From positions 2,418,001 through 2,482,000 of the forward strand of contig JALBUN010000045.1 of the NCBI GenBank assembly GCA_025174535.1: 64,000 nt of DNA, given 5' to 3'. The notes beneath the pieces are model-generated. The model searched no databases. It had not been told where the DNA came from and saw only the letters and a program-made list of their open reading frames with translations. Shown here in pieces: positions 45,039 to 56,761 of this stretch (positions are counted from its first letter, which is position 1; every line of letters starts with the position of its first letter). The position numbers were made by a program, and so were the translations under genes. The stretch comes from Cantharellus purpuraceus. Taxonomy: Eukaryota; Basidiomycota; Agaricomycetes; Cantharellales; Hydnaceae.

Positions 45039-47956
45039 ATGCCGCCTCGCAAGAAGACTACATTCACTCAAGAAAATGTGGACCACCAACTACAACAAAT
45101 CCATCTTTTAGACCCTTCATCTTCTACGGAAAATTTGGAGCAGCTAGGGCCAATTATCAAACAGATTCATTCTTCACGACAGCAGGAAGCTTACCTTCGA
45201 ACAATACAAAGCCTTGTCGAGTCCAAGGAACAAGAGATTGAAAAAATATGCGCCGACAACTATCAAGATTTTGTATCTTCAGTGTCCACTCTCTTAACAG
45301 TCCGGTCATATACACTCAATCTTCGTGACAAGATCATTAGTCTCGACTCAAGCGTTTCCTCCGGTGGCCACGGTTTGGCTACGAAGAAGAAAGCTCTTCT
45401 CAAATCGAAGAGGACAGCCGCAAGTCTAGATGAGGCTATTGACACACTTCAAGCTTGTCTCAGAGTCTTGGACCTTGTACATCGCATCGGAGAACTCGTC
45501 AAGGAGAAGCGCTACTGGAGTGCTTTAAGGGTCCGTCCTCATCATTGCAAACGGCTAGTACACAGCTGACGTATCAAGAATACAGTCACTAGAAGACATA
45601 CAGACACTTCCTCCATCTTCCCTGTCACAAACACCATTCTTCACACATTTGCTATCCTCGTTGCCATCTCTTCGAACACAGATAAAGGACGCAGTGACTG
45701 CGTCGACTAATTCGTGGCTACTTGAAATTCGGAATGTCAGTGGTGAAGTAGGACGCCTTGCTTTAGAAGCTATGGAGACTCGATCACGAAGATGGCGGTC
45801 TCGTCGAGAAAAGGAGGCTCTCTTGAAGCTGAGCAGGGTTGGAAGTTCTGTAGAAATGGTGACAAATGAAAAGATCGAGTGTAAGTGGTTATCCTTGTTT
45901 CTAATATGCACTTCTCGTATAATTATACGTCTCACAGACGACGTTCTTGACAACGAGAAGCTACAAGTCGATTTCAAGCCTCTGTACCAGTGTATACATA
46001 TATACACGGCATTAGACTCCTTAGAGGAACTACAGCGATCATACCAGGCCGATAGAAAGGTCGGCTCTTATGTCCTCTACATAAGCTCCGCCTCTGAAGA
46101 GTAATTCAGGCCCAATCGACTCTAATCTTACCCACCCCGTTATCACTGTCTTCTTTGCCAACCCTTATTCAAGAGATTGTTGGCTTCTTTATCGTTGAGT
46201 CCCATGTTCTACGGACAACAAGGGGTTTTCGAAGTGAACGCGAGGTTGATGAATTGTGGGAGAATGTTGTTGGTCGTGTTGGAGAGGGCATGGGGCAAAG
46301 TTTGGCAAACGAGACCGACCCAGAGGTCTTCCTCGATGTCAAAGAAAGCTTAATAGCCTTTAGTGCAACTCTTGAGGTAGCAGCATACTTCGGGGCTCAC
46401 TGCCTGGCAAAATACTAACTACCTTATACCAGGGGTATTCATACTCGACACAGCAATTACATTCTCTCCTCATGGTTCTATTTGGGAAATACGAAGCCCT
46501 GCTGGAGAACCAATACAACAAACGTTTCGATAATGTATTCGGCTTTCGTTCTTTTGCTTCTTCTCGCCCTGGCTCACATTCCCACAGATTGTGCTTCAGG
46601 ATGATCATCTGCCTATGCGGGTAGAAGGATCGACTGACAGAGATACAGTTATTGCATCAGTATGGCTCAGTGATGCGGAAGCTGCAGAGCTTAAACAGTG
46701 GGTGCCTGCATCATTCGTCATTTTCGCCGTATAACATGTCCCATCCTGGCAGTGCATCACTCCCTTCAAATCTTCCGTGGTCACAGACATTCTATCTTTG
46801 CTGTCAGGATGTGAGTGAAACCACCACTTTTACGCATGACTTGTCTGATGTCTTTCAGATTCGGAACTTCGTTAATAAGTATTACCAATTTGTTGAAGGC
46901 GTTGCACAATACCAACGAGACATTGACGAGCTGCTCGGCAAGGTTTGTAAGAAATTCCCCTGTTCTTCGTTATTGTCCTGACGTCATTCTCAAAGGCTGT
47001 TGACAGATTGCTGACAGCTCATGTCAGCACTCGCATCGCCGACCGGCTCCCCTCCATCTCTGGATTATCTCAGATTGCGTTGTTGGTTTCCAACCTTGAG
47101 CACTTTGAGATAGCTTGTGCAGAGCTTGAGCGCAAAGTTACAAGCATCCGGTAAGTCCCAGACAGCTTTTAGTCGGTCGTTTCCACTCAGCGATCATAGG
47201 TCTTCGCATCGTGGCGGAACGATCCGTCTTTCAGCCACTGCTAGTTTCTCGAAGACGTTGACACGAGCAACAGACCGTATCAACGCTATCATTTCCTCCA
47301 AACTCAATGATTTCTTTGAGCTTGCAGAATACGACTGGACACCCAAATCCCGAGAAGACACTCCAAGCATGTATCTCTATGAGTTGGTGAACTGGCTGAC
47401 AACGGTCGTCGATGGCCTTGTGGTGAAGGAAGCATACAAGAACGAGGCATACAAAGGAGCTGTAAATCATGTTGCTGAATGTCTCATGGTAGAAGGTTAT
47501 GTTTTGAAATTCCAGTCTGAGGTTAACATGATGCTCTCCAGGATTTTTTGACTAGTCGCAATGTACCCGCCATCAACGACAATGCGATCTCGAATCTGCT
47601 AGTGGATGTCGACTTTCTGGAAGAGGAACTCAAGCGCATAGGCCGATCACATCTCTGCTCGACGTTCGGCGAATTAAGATCGGTGATTATGAATTTTGAG
47701 TTTTGTAAAAGCGACGATGTTCACATTTATATAGATATGCTCAATTCCTTTGTCGGAGACCGTTCAAAACTACCTAGTACTGAGTACTCGACAGGCCTCA
47801 TATTCTGGAGTTAAGCCCAAGAAATTGGCAGCATTACTGGAGAAGATGGCTAAGGCTGGGCTCAGCAGCCGAGACCCTCTTCAAAGAGAGCAGGGTGCCA
47901 AACGCCAGAGAGAAGCTGAGGCTGTGGGAAGGTTATTCCCAGGTGAAAATCGATGA
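45039..47956 (+). CDS. SEC15: exocyst complex subunit Sec15
   Basis: Sec15 is the exocyst subunit that binds Rab GTPases on secretory vesicles and helps tether them to the plasma membrane. The start is MPPRKKTTFTQENVDHQLQQ. The coiled-coil N-terminus includes 'QEAYLRTIQSLVESKEQEIE' and 'FVSSVSTLLTVRSYTLNLRD'. Helical-rod parts follow: 'ALRSLEDIQTLPPSSLSQTP', 'FKPLYQCIHIYTALDSLEEL', 'EIVGFFIVESHVLRTTRGFR', 'LWENVVGRVGEGMGQSL', 'SIWEIRSPAGEPIQQTF', 'IRNFVNKYYQFVEGVAQYQR', 'TAHVSTRIADRLPSISGLSQ' and 'SKLNDFFELAEYDWTPKSRE'. It ends with 'VKPKKLAALLEKMAKAGLSS' and 'RREAEAVGRLFPGENR'-like residues. More than ten short introns. It is convergent with ARF1, with 186 bp between stops. Confidence 0.92.
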
Positions 47957-48142
47957 CAAAGATACTAATATCCGGCGCTGCCACTGTATTTTTGTTAATC
48001 CTTCTAAATTATGATGCTGACGTGTCGTCTTCCCTTCGTAAGTACATACACGAAGCGTATGCTTGAGTAAAGAAAAGAAAGCTAACTGAGGTAAGGGTGA
48101 CGCAGGAAAGGCATGGAAGATCCTGGATATTGATCATCGAGG

Positions 48143-48979
<837 letters not shown>

Positions 48980-49187
48980 GACTACAGTGAGAAAGACGAA
49001 CTCGAGGCTTTAGATGAGAGGCGGAGCCGTAACGGTTTTAGCTATTAAGCGCCCAAACACGGTGCGCCGACCGTAATCGTGATATTACCCGGTGCATTAG
49101 TAAATAATGTGTACATTTTTGGAGTCTACTGTGATTTGACTCCCAATTAAATTGGTACAACCACTCAATGAGCACCGAACGGGTGGA

Positions 49188-50495
49188 TTAATGGGTAGAC
49201 CAAAAGCCCTTCTTGGTAAGATACTCTTCATGCTCTTGCCGGTGGGCGCGCACTTGGCTGTCCATAGATCGTCGAAAGATTGGGATGCCGACCTACATTG
49301 CAAATGAGTTAAGAGTGCAATGAAGGAGCAAACGACGGACCAAGCCGATGAGGTTCAACAGCAAATCTACAAAGACATTGTTTGGTGGCGATGACCCTCG
49401 CGTCGACGCACGGAATATATTCGTGACCAAGTCTGCTGCTGACTGGTGTTCACCATTTCGTACACCTGACCACAGTTGTCAGTAGATAACCTCACGCTGG
49501 GAGGTTGCGATCACCTTTGTAAATACCTGCAGCTGCCTGTTCAGCTGTTATGCCGCCATCAGCTTCTTCTATTTTCAAGGTGATTTTTGGCTTTGTCTTA
49601 TTCTCTTCTTCATATCCTTGGGTGTAAATGGTGCACGGGAAAAAGCAGTGGACGTCAATTCCATACAGAACAAGCTCTGAGCGCAGCCCCTCGGCGAGTC
49701 CTGTTCGTATATTGAAGCTCTGAAAGAAAGACACAACAAAGATCGTGGAACTAACCTCGAAGTGCATGTTTTCCCGGAGAATAGGGCAAGTATCCAACTA
49801 TGGACATGAGGCCGAGTGTGGATGACACAAAGACTATTTTTCCCTGTTTGCGGTCGCTAACCATGCTCTTGGTAGCCGCCTGGGAACATTATCAGCCATC
49901 GATATTGCCTTTATGCTCTTGCTTACTAGGGCTGTCCATGCCTGTATCCAATATGCGTTGGACATACCATCCACAAGGGTTTTCTCGGTTTGTTCAACGA
50001 AAAAACCCGGTCGAGAAGACCCGGCACATGTGAAGACAGCATCAGGAGCCTTGCCACCATGAGCAGCGCACGCCGCGTCCAAGGCAGCTTTTGAGCTGTC
50101 TGCAGTAAGCAACGAAAACGAAAACGATTGGAGTATTTGGTCAGGACTTTGACGCACAGACTGAGAATATAAGCATAATAATAATAATAATAATCGAATA
50201 GACAGCCTTTCACCTCCAATTGCTGCAACGCATTCCTAAGCTTGTCTTCGCCACGGGCGACGATTGACACATGTGCTCCCTCTTTCGTCAACAAAATCGC
50301 AAGGGCCAAGCCGGTGCCAGAACTGCCTCCTGTAACATAACAATGCTAGTATATGGAGGGTAGTTTACCAGGCCTCTTCTCTTATAATACACGCACCTTG
50401 TGCTTCGGATCCCATTTCTTTTTTCCAAACATATTGTAGGACAGTACGATAAATGTCAGAGATAGCGCGACTGTGAGAAGAGTAGGATATAGCAT
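49188..50495 (-). CDS. TSC10: 3-ketodihydrosphingosine reductase
   Basis: NADPH-dependent short-chain dehydrogenase of sphingolipid synthesis at the ER (3-ketosphinganine to dihydrosphingosine). The start at 50495 encodes a membrane anchor 'MLYPTLLTVALSLTFIVLSY', then 'FGKKKWDPKHK'. The Rossmann P-loop is 'GGSSGTGLALAILLTKEGAH' (GxxxGxG), and 'VSIVARGEDKLRNALQQLE' follows. A long poly-AAT/ATT run (50175-50195) lies in an intron. Then come 'PDAVFTCAGSSRPGFFVEQT', 'QGKIVFVSS', the active-site region 'GYLPYSPGKHALRG' (YxxxK), 'GLRSELVLYGIDVHCFFPCT' and 'EEADGGITAEQAAAGIY'. It ends 'EEYLTKKGFWSTH'. It is divergent from the fluoride exporter, with 118 bp between starts. Confidence 0.93.
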
Positions 50496-50613
50496 GAGAG
50501 TCGAGCTCAAGGGCCGAAGAAGCAAATTATCCTCCAGGGCCAAGGGCCACCGCCTAAGGAAAAGGTATACAGTGGCTGAGATTTAGACGCCGGAAGCAAT
50601 ATCGACAGCACGG

Positions 50614-51963
50614 ATGCCAACGGAGGGAGAGCCTTCCATTGTTGAGAAGCAGAATTTGAATTCGTCGCTCAGACCGTCTCTCCCCAACCACCATCATGAT
50701 GTCGACCACCTTCCTCTGTCCCTCTCGTCTGACCCCCCGTCCGACGTTCTCAGGGCCGAGCAACTCGCAGAGAGCCCAAATCCAGACAATGCATCAGTGC
50801 ACATCCAGCGCAACGACACCTGGGCCACTTCACAGTCCCCACACGCCCGCTCCATAAAGCTTCCTCCTCCAGCAACTTTCCACCCATTCTCCATCCATGT
50901 ATTATCCCTGCTCATGTTTTCCTCCGTGTTCGGCACTCTCGCCCGTCTGGGGATCCATGCTTTGGTCAGCTACAGCGGACAGAGCATCTTTTCTCTTGCC
51001 TGGGTCCAAGCGGTGGGATGTGGAATAATGGGCTTTGCACTTGCTATGCGAGACCCCATTACCCTCTTGTACGCGGTCTGTCAGACCTGAGTTCTTGCCA
51101 GACTGAAGCTTGCTTAGCTATGGTCCGTTGTATACGGCCATTACTACTGGTAAATCAACCTGTCGTTTTCTTATCCTGTGTCCCATTGACACCGGCTAGG
51201 CTTCTGTGGGTCCTTGACGACATTTTCTGGCTGGCAACTGGATGTGTTTCAAGCCTGGGCTGATGCCTCTGGGTTCAAAAGACTCTGGATCTACGATGTA
51301 GGTTAAACTTTTGCATATGGATGAAGCATATCTCCATGCATGCATTTCCAGGTCATGGATGGCTTGACCCGAACCTTGTTTACCATGGCTGCCTCCCTTG
51401 CATCTTTCGGGCTGGGAAAGCACTTAGGAAAGCGGACTGCGCCTAGAATACGCCCTTCTTCCCCACTCCGTCCCGCTGTCAAATGGATCATCACCATCAC
51501 CTCGATAGCACTTTACACCCTAACTATCCCCTTCTTTGTCCGTCTGAATCATTCCTGGCGAACGCTTGCCACGGCCGCACTGGTATTTTCCTTTCCGGGG
51601 ACTCTCATGCGTTATGTTCTATCTACCAAGCTAAATCCCCGGTTGCGAGCATTACCGCTCGGTACGCTCATCGCCAACGAATTCGCCACCGCCCTCCTTG
51701 CTGCCTGTCATATCATTCAACGCACGCCCTCCCCGCCCACGCCTGTTGCATGTTCCGTTCTCCAGGGGTTAATAGATGGCTTTTGCGGTTGTTTGAGCAC
51801 TGTCAGCACGTTTATTGTCGAGTTACGGACGCTCCAAGGCAAGAAGGCCTGGATATACTTTGCTCTTTCGTTCGTACTTGGGCAGATTATCCTCCTGGTG
51901 ATGCTGGGACCGGCATGGTGGACGGGTCGAATCAAGGAAAATAGACTATGTTCTTTTGGATGA
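50614..51963 (+). CDS. FEX1: fluoride export protein (FEX/CrcB family, double domain)
   Basis: Plasma-membrane fluoride channel that protects fungi from F- toxicity. The start MPTEGEPSIVEKQNLNS is followed by ~95 hydrophilic residues. Two inverted CrcB halves follow. The first has 'HVLSLLMFSSVFGTLARLGI', 'SLAWVQAVGCGIMGFAL', and 'TTGFCGSLTTFSGWQLDVFQ' after introns. The second, after a linker, has 'KWIITITSIALYTLTIPFFV', 'FPGTLMRYVLSTKLNPRLRA', 'LPLGTLIANEFATALLAACH' and 'LQGLIDGFCGCLSTVSTFIV', then 'YFALSFVLGQIILLVMLGPA'. The paired 'GFCGSLTTFS' / 'GFCGCLSTVS' segments are the pore signatures of the family. Single polypeptide with both halves, as usual in fungi. Confidence 0.92.
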
Positions 51964-52074
51964 ACAAATTTGGAGGGATTTGATTATATGGGTGATGGGC
52001 ATCATTCTGATCTGCACACTTCTCTAAGGTTTGAGGGCTCCCGGCTGTAGCTAGACACACATACATATGTACTT

Positions 52075-52128
52075 ATTTGCACTTTGACCATGCATGTTCT
52101 CATTTGCACTTTGACCATGCATGTTCTC
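52075..52128. repeat. 27-bp tandem repeat, two perfect copies
   Basis: The unit atttgcactttgaccatgca(tgttctc) occurs at 52075-52101 and 52102-52128 without a mismatch. The second copy runs into the TSPO stop codon (52127-52129), so the duplication lies in the 3' UTR up to the very end of that gene. Confidence 0.85.
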
Positions 52129-52986
52129 ATTTACCTCCCCTTTGACCACCTCTGTTTAACCACCAAATTCCACCAGTCAAATATGTGGCATATGTCAACC
52201 AAGCGCAGTAGGGGGCGAGAAAGTATGTGGACTTAAAAAGGTGGTTAATGCTGCTTACTATTCTACACTTCATGGTGGAATCATGCCATACCTGGTGATC
52301 AGTAGCTTTGTCAAGCACGATCTAGTCTCAACGTTAGTGACTCGTTCACAGTGTCAACGTTCGCGACTCGAAGAAACAATGTGAACTATGAGAATCAGAC
52401 TGACCGTCATATAAGAGCTCAATACGGTCAACAAGGCGCTGTTGATAGTCGCGAGACCTGTCTGAACACACTATGCGTTATGTATGCGTCAGGAAATAGA
52501 CCAAGCACACCTGCTTGGTAACAAAGAAAAGCGGTGTCCACGCAAGATTCAGTGCGAATTGACACCAGTACAGTTTCAGCCCATGATACGCGGCAGAGCT
52601 AAGAAACGCCGCCATAGTAGTCAAACGTTACGTCCACCATACCAACAACTACATACCGCAGACTAGGCACTTCACTGTAGTCATAAACCATGACCGCTAT
52701 AGACGAAGCAAATCCCATTGATGCATAAAGCCCTGTCCAGAAGATCGGAAAGAACAGTCTAGGTGGCCGTCCCGGAGGAACCACCAGACTCTAAAGACGC
52801 CAGCTCGTTCAATGTCATAGGATGACATAGTGTGAGTGTATCCAGAAGACCAACTTTATACCATTCCCCTGTAACTTGTTTTCTCGTGGGTATCCCAGAT
52901 AGAGTGCCGAGGACAATAGGAATCCCCACAGCAAAAATAGGATTGCGGGGGATATCGAGAAGGATTTCAGGTAGTAAAAAGAGCAT
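52127..52986 (-). CDS. TspO/MBR family membrane protein (translocator protein)
   Basis: Five-helix tryptophan-rich TspO/MBR protein; binds tetrapyrroles and sterols in other organisms, function in fungi unclear. The start at 52986 reads 'MLFLLPEILLDIPRNPIFAV' and 'GIPIVLGTLSGIPTRKQVTG', then 'EWYK', spliced to 'VVPPGRPPRLFFPIFWTGLY' (signature PPxxxFPxxWTxLY) and 'ASMGFASSIAVMVYDYSEVP'. The last exon is 'STYFLAPYCAWLTYATYLTG' and 'GIWWLNRGGQRGGK'. The middle exons (52330-52600), carrying helices 3-4, are split by introns and were only partly read. It is divergent from the TMA17-like gene. Confidence 0.88.
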
Positions 52987-53164
52987 GAAGATAATTCCAG
53001 ACTTGAGCTAGTTCAACACGCTAAATTCAAGGGGAGGAGGGTTGTATCTGGAAATGACTCACCGTACCTAGAAGACTCTTTAGTTGTTCAATCAGTGACA
53101 CGGTCACGCTAGTAATGCCACGCGTGACGTAGTTGCCGCCCTTGGCACGTGACTGACTCACGAC
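52987..53164. promoter_or_regulatory. divergent promoter TSPO / TMA17-like
   Basis: The 178-bp gap contains ACGCGT (53120-53125), overlapping a CRE-like TGACGT (53125-53130), and a palindromic E-box CACGTG (53146-53151), the latter 13 bp before the TMA17-like start codon. Motifs are visible; function is inferred. Confidence 0.45.
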
Positions 53165-53669
53165 ATGGAGTATCAAGCACGACACGCGCAACCATTTACT
53201 GTCGAGCAGGCAGCTTTACTTGAAACACCCGTGATCACCGCAGGTAGCTACAATCGCACAATTTTGCGTTACATACTCACATATCTGACAGAGATCGCGC
53301 GTTTGCAGAATTCTCTTGAGCATCTACGAGACACTCAACGGCAATTGCAAGAAAATGTAGAATCAGAGGAGCATTCTGACCCCGTCGTTTTGCAAGCGCT
53401 TCAGGAAAACAAAGTGGTCATGTGCGTTCTACTGCACGTGCTGCATCAGATCGATATAACTTGCTTCACATCTTAGATCATCGCAAGAAGAGAGGATATC
53501 CATGTTGCGTCTTGCCCTGGAAATCAAGGGTCTCGCGAGTCACACCAATTCTCACTATGATCCCCCCCGTCATTCCGACCCTCGGCCAGAAAGACCTTTC
53601 ACATTACCTGCAGAGGCGCCCAGAAGTGATGACGAGCCGCTTGCCGAAAGTGACGGTGTCTTTCTGTGA
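53165..53669 (+). CDS. TMA17: TMA17/ADC17-like proteasome assembly chaperone
   Basis: Small coiled-coil protein resembling yeast Tma17/Adc17, a stress-induced chaperone that helps pair proteasome base ATPases. Three exons are read: 'MEYQARHAQPFTVEQAALLE' and 'TPVITA'; then 'EIARLQNSLEHLRDTQRQLQ' and 'LQALQENKVVI'; then 'SSQEERISMLRLALEIKGLA', ending '..RSDDEPLAESDGVFL'. The middle is a clear coiled coil; the tail is acidic and Pro-rich. The pattern 'EIxxLQNSxxHLxxTQ..ENxVVIxSQEERI' is the family's. Its 3' half and downstream region (53369-53864) recur, degraded, at 56450-56865. Confidence 0.75.
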
Positions 53670-53780
53670 TCTAGACTCTCGTAGGAATATAAATGCGTGA
53701 TTCCACCCAAAACAATGTAGGCAGAACGATAGCACAAGGATATACATAGACGAAAGCGCAGACAATAGAACAAACATATA

Positions 53781-53864
53781 TCACACTTCCTCTATAGCAC
53801 GTAGCCGATCGACATGCTGGGCGGGCCTAAGAAGGACCAAGTCAGTGACGCATTTGTACTGCAG
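53781..53864 (-). pseudogene. remnant of the mitochondrial carrier 3' end
   Basis: Read on the minus strand, ctgcagtacaaatgcgtcac and the following bases match the last intron, acceptor and final exon of the intact carrier at 56762-56865. The order of landmarks is the same: ctgcag, gtcactgacttggt, cttag acceptor, atgtcgatc, ctacgtg, stop in gtgtgatatatg. Bases are missing in the exon (after ctacgtg), the Val-Val codons are changed, and no upstream carrier exons exist. It is a fragment that overlaps the 3' flank of the TMA17-like gene. Confidence 0.75.
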
Positions 53865-53893
53865 AGCGAGGTCTCGTACGTATATTTTGTCCC

Positions 53894-54553
53894 TCAGTGT
53901 CCTGCCGGATGAGATCGGACACCGCAGCACGAGAGCCTGCTTATGATTGAGCGACTTTGCTGGGTATTCGTCGTCTGGGAAGACGGTAGAGATCTGTTGT
54001 TGATAGGGGGAGAAGGGTTGTGCATGTCACGGCCACTGAAGGATGCATCGCGACAGGCAGGTTCAAAAATCGGTGACCAGAGTCCTATGCGTCCTTCAAT
54101 CCTCCAATCGTGACTGTAGTCTGACCCCCTATTCTCGTCCGTCGTGGCCGCAACTCTCGGACAAACATTCCCAGAGAGCGGGTGCTCTGAAAAAGCGACA
54201 AGAATGAGAGTGGTGTAGGCCACCTGCAGGACACAGATACCTAAAGAGTCCCTAGAAAATCCTTCAGGCTCCTCCGCGGCCCTGCACGAGTGGTTGCTGC
54301 GTTCTTCGGCAGCATTGACGATTTCTAAGGAAGCCGCATCACCCTTCCTGACGGAGTCCTCATACGAGGTTTTGACCAGTGCCAGCTTGTCTGTGGCCTC
54401 CGAGATCTGCATGTGAAGAGTGTCCGAACCTTTGGTGGTCGACAGAGAATGTATTGGGGAGCATGGAGAAGAACTGGGTACAGCATTAGAGGGGAGGGCC
54501 TCGGAGCTAGGCTTCATATATGCACGCTGCCCGTATCCAGGTTTTTGAGACAT
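53894..54553 (-). CDS. hypothetical protein, unsupported family
   Basis: One uninterrupted minus-strand frame of about 219 codons from ATG at 54553 (MSQKPGYGQRAYMKPSSEAL..). It is Ser-rich, with 'SEATDKLALVKTSYEDSVRK' suggesting a short helix and 'LGICVLQVAYTTLILVAFSE' as one possible hydrophobic segment. No family recognised. It lies inside the 2.6 kb segment bounded by the duplicated gene ends, so it may be a decayed or transposon-related ORF rather than a gene. A Gly-rich plus-strand frame across its start (54520-54804) looks like chance. Confidence 0.35.
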   Translation of the reverse strand: MSQKPGYGQRAYMKPSSEALPSNAVPSSSPCSPIHSLSTTKGSDTLHMQISEATDKLALVKTSYEDSVRKGDAASLEIVNAAEERSNHSCRAAEEPEGFSRDSLGICVLQVAYTTLILVAFSEHPLSGNVCPRVAATTDENRGSDYSHDWRIEGRIGLWSPIFEPACRDASFSGRDMHNPSPPINNRSLPSSQTTNTQQSRSIISRLSCCGVRSHPAGH

Positions 54554-54877
54554 GGGGCGAAATGGTAGCACAAGGCGTCCTTGAGGACGAGGCGCATCTC
54601 ATGCCGTACTTTACTTATATACGAGAGTATGTGGTTGGAGGGGGCGGGGGGGGTGGTGAGCTTCGCGGGCGACCCAGGCGCTTGGCTGCTGAGAAGAAAA
54701 GACAGTCTCTAATAATAGTTAGCTGTGCAGAACAACTGCAAGTGATCTTCTTTACCATGGGTGAAACTCGCTTGTGCGAAGAAGCTTGCACTCATCTTCT
54801 TTGATCTGGCCAATTCGCCTCGAAGCGCCAATAACAACTTGTAGGTTCAGGCAGTGAGCTGGACCTTAAGTCTACAG

Positions 54878-54961
54878 CTGGAGTTCACGGACAAAGACGT
54901 GTACATTAGATTGTAGATATAGCTATCACAATATGCGTACCTGGAGTTCACGGACAAAGAC
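54878..54961. repeat. 21-bp direct repeat pair with adjoining hairpin
   Basis: ctggagttcacggacaaaga(c) occurs at 54878-54898 and again at 54941-54961. The second copy continues into an 8-bp inverted repeat, ttcacgga (54947-54954) and tccgtgaa (54962-54969), with a 7-nt loop. The rest of 54805-55540 is without a supportable gene; 55340-55440 is notably AT-rich. Confidence 0.7.
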
Positions 54962-55542
54962 TCCGTGAACCCCAGCAGGCGCTGGAACAATTCTCTTGTA
55001 TGCCGTGGACCCATATGCGTCCATGTTGAGGGCGAGTTGCTTCATAGTAAAAGCTTTCGTCACCCAACGACCGGGTAACTCTCTTCTGGAAGATATGGAT
55101 GTGAAGAGGGACTAGATATATAAACTTCAGTTGTGCGGGGAGCAATCAACTGAAGTGTCCGATAGAACGATATTGAACTTATATACTATCGAGTCAGGTG
55201 GGCAAAATAAAATGAGTATCGCCGTACTCGACCGCTATGCCTATGTATTTGCGCCTGTTGAACTGTGTGGTACCTCAACTATGCTTCCGTGTTCGTCGGC
55301 CTCGATACTCCAACATCTTCTTTGCAAGCAAACCTGACTGTAAGAATTTTATATCAACTTATTGACGAATTTAGTTTAAGAATATTTAAGTTATTTAGAA
55401 TTTATATTCTAAAATATCCTACACTTTCTTCTTTAGCCTTTGCGATCTATCGAAGTAATTTTTCAAGCAACGAAACCAAAATTCCTTCTGTCACCTGGGG
55501 TTCCCATGGCACCCCGACTAATATACTTGGATCTGACTAGAG

Positions 55543-56241
55543 AGTATTTGTTACCAATAATTATTGGCTCCGGCGTATGCCTGGCAGAATAATAGTTACT
55601 AGTACACCGTGGGAACTTAATAGTAAAGAACGCGTCCACTCCTACCCACAACACGCTGCATCTCGCCTCACATGGCTGCCATCCAGCCTGAGCTGTTCTA
55701 TGGCTCCTCTATCCCTTCTACCACCCCCCCACCCCCCCTCCATTTGGACCCCATGAAATCAGCACACCTTCCCCCGGCTCACCTCTCTCTCTCCGCTTCG
55801 GTTACCACAGCCAGCCTCCCTGCCATTCAAAAACTTTCGCGCAAGAGTTTTCCACATGCGACCTCGATCAACTGCTCAGCACGGTGATTAAGGTCTACAC
55901 GTGACAGGCGCGTGACAGGAGCGTGACATAGACTTCAATTGGCACTGCGCCGAGCAGTTGATAACTCTTCACGTGGCTTGCGTGGAAGGGAGGCTGGCTG
56001 TGGTGAGAGGTGAGCTGGCTGGGGAAGGTGTGCCGAGGGTGAGAGGTGAGCCGGGGGTGTGCTGAGTTTGAGGGGTCCAAATGAAAAGTCAGGAGTGGGG
56101 TAGTAGAACAGCTCAGGCGGGATGGCAGCCATGTGAGGTGAGACACAGCGTGTTGTGGGTAGGAGTGGACGCGTTCTTTACTATTAACTTCCCACAGACT
56201 GCGGCATACGCCGGAGCCAATAATTATTGGTAACAAATACT
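55543..56241. repeat. long imperfect inverted repeat (foldback-like), about 0.7 kb
   Basis: The left arm (55543 to about 55860) and right arm (about 55950-56241) are reverse complements over most of their length. They share an almost perfect outer 36 bp running agtatttgttaccaataatt then attggctccggcgtatgcc. Next come 'gttaatagtaaagaacgcgt' (left arm cttaat), 'ccactcctacccacaacacg' and 'cacatggctgccatcc'. The inner parts (C/T-rich, 'cacagccagcctccc', 'atcaactgctc') still match but with indels. Each arm contains the 14-bp palindrome CCAATAATTATTGG and a start-like ATG followed by similar codons (MAAIxPELFY). No transposase is present. The class is uncertain: foldback/MITE-like element or duplicated promoter plus 5' gene end. 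Confidence 0.8.
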
Positions 56242-56449
56242 GTCGGGCCGGCGGTTTCAACTGTATACTATCACCGCGAGGCCCTCATACCGTAAATAAC
56301 ACCACAGATGGTACGGTGCCCAGGAAGAAATTCTATGACCCGGCATGATGGCGCCCGAGATCGATCGACAAGGAAGGCGTTTCAAATAGAGTGCGTCGAC
56401 TTCGACAGTGGTATCCGCCACACCTGCTGGCCATGGTACCATGAGCGCT

Positions 56450-56665
56450 TGAGCATTCCGACCCCATATTTTGCAAGCACTCAAGGAAAACAAAGTGCTC
56501 ATGTAAGATGTGGTTCATGCATGACGGTGTCATCAGATCGATCCAGTTTGCTTCATGCTTTATATCATCGGGAGAAGATATCCATCTTATATCTCGCGAG
56601 TTGCACCAATTCGCACTGTGATGCCCATGTCTTTCTAGCCCTCTGCGAAAGACCTTTTGCACCAT
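56450..56665 (+). pseudogene. degenerate copy of the TMA17-like gene 3' half
   Basis: From 'gagcattccgacccc' (matching 53369 onward) through 'ttgcaagcactcaaggaaaa' to 'gaaagaccttttgcacc', this follows the end of exon 2, intron 2 and the last exon of the intact gene (53369-53610). It has many substitutions and deletions that break the frame. No 5' half precedes it. Homology continues past the stop into the shared intergenic piece and the end of the carrier gene. Confidence 0.75.
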
Positions 56666-56761
56666 AGGAATTTGTGACACGTGTTCTATCCAATTATGGG
56701 CGGTATGATGGCAGAAGGGTATGTATGCATAGACGAAAGCGCAAACAACAATAAACATATA

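Noticed and set aside
54520..54804. Plus-strand frame with a poly-Gly run
   Set aside because: Arises from a ggggcggggggggtgg tract; it overlaps the hypothetical minus-strand frame and has no other protein-like feature.
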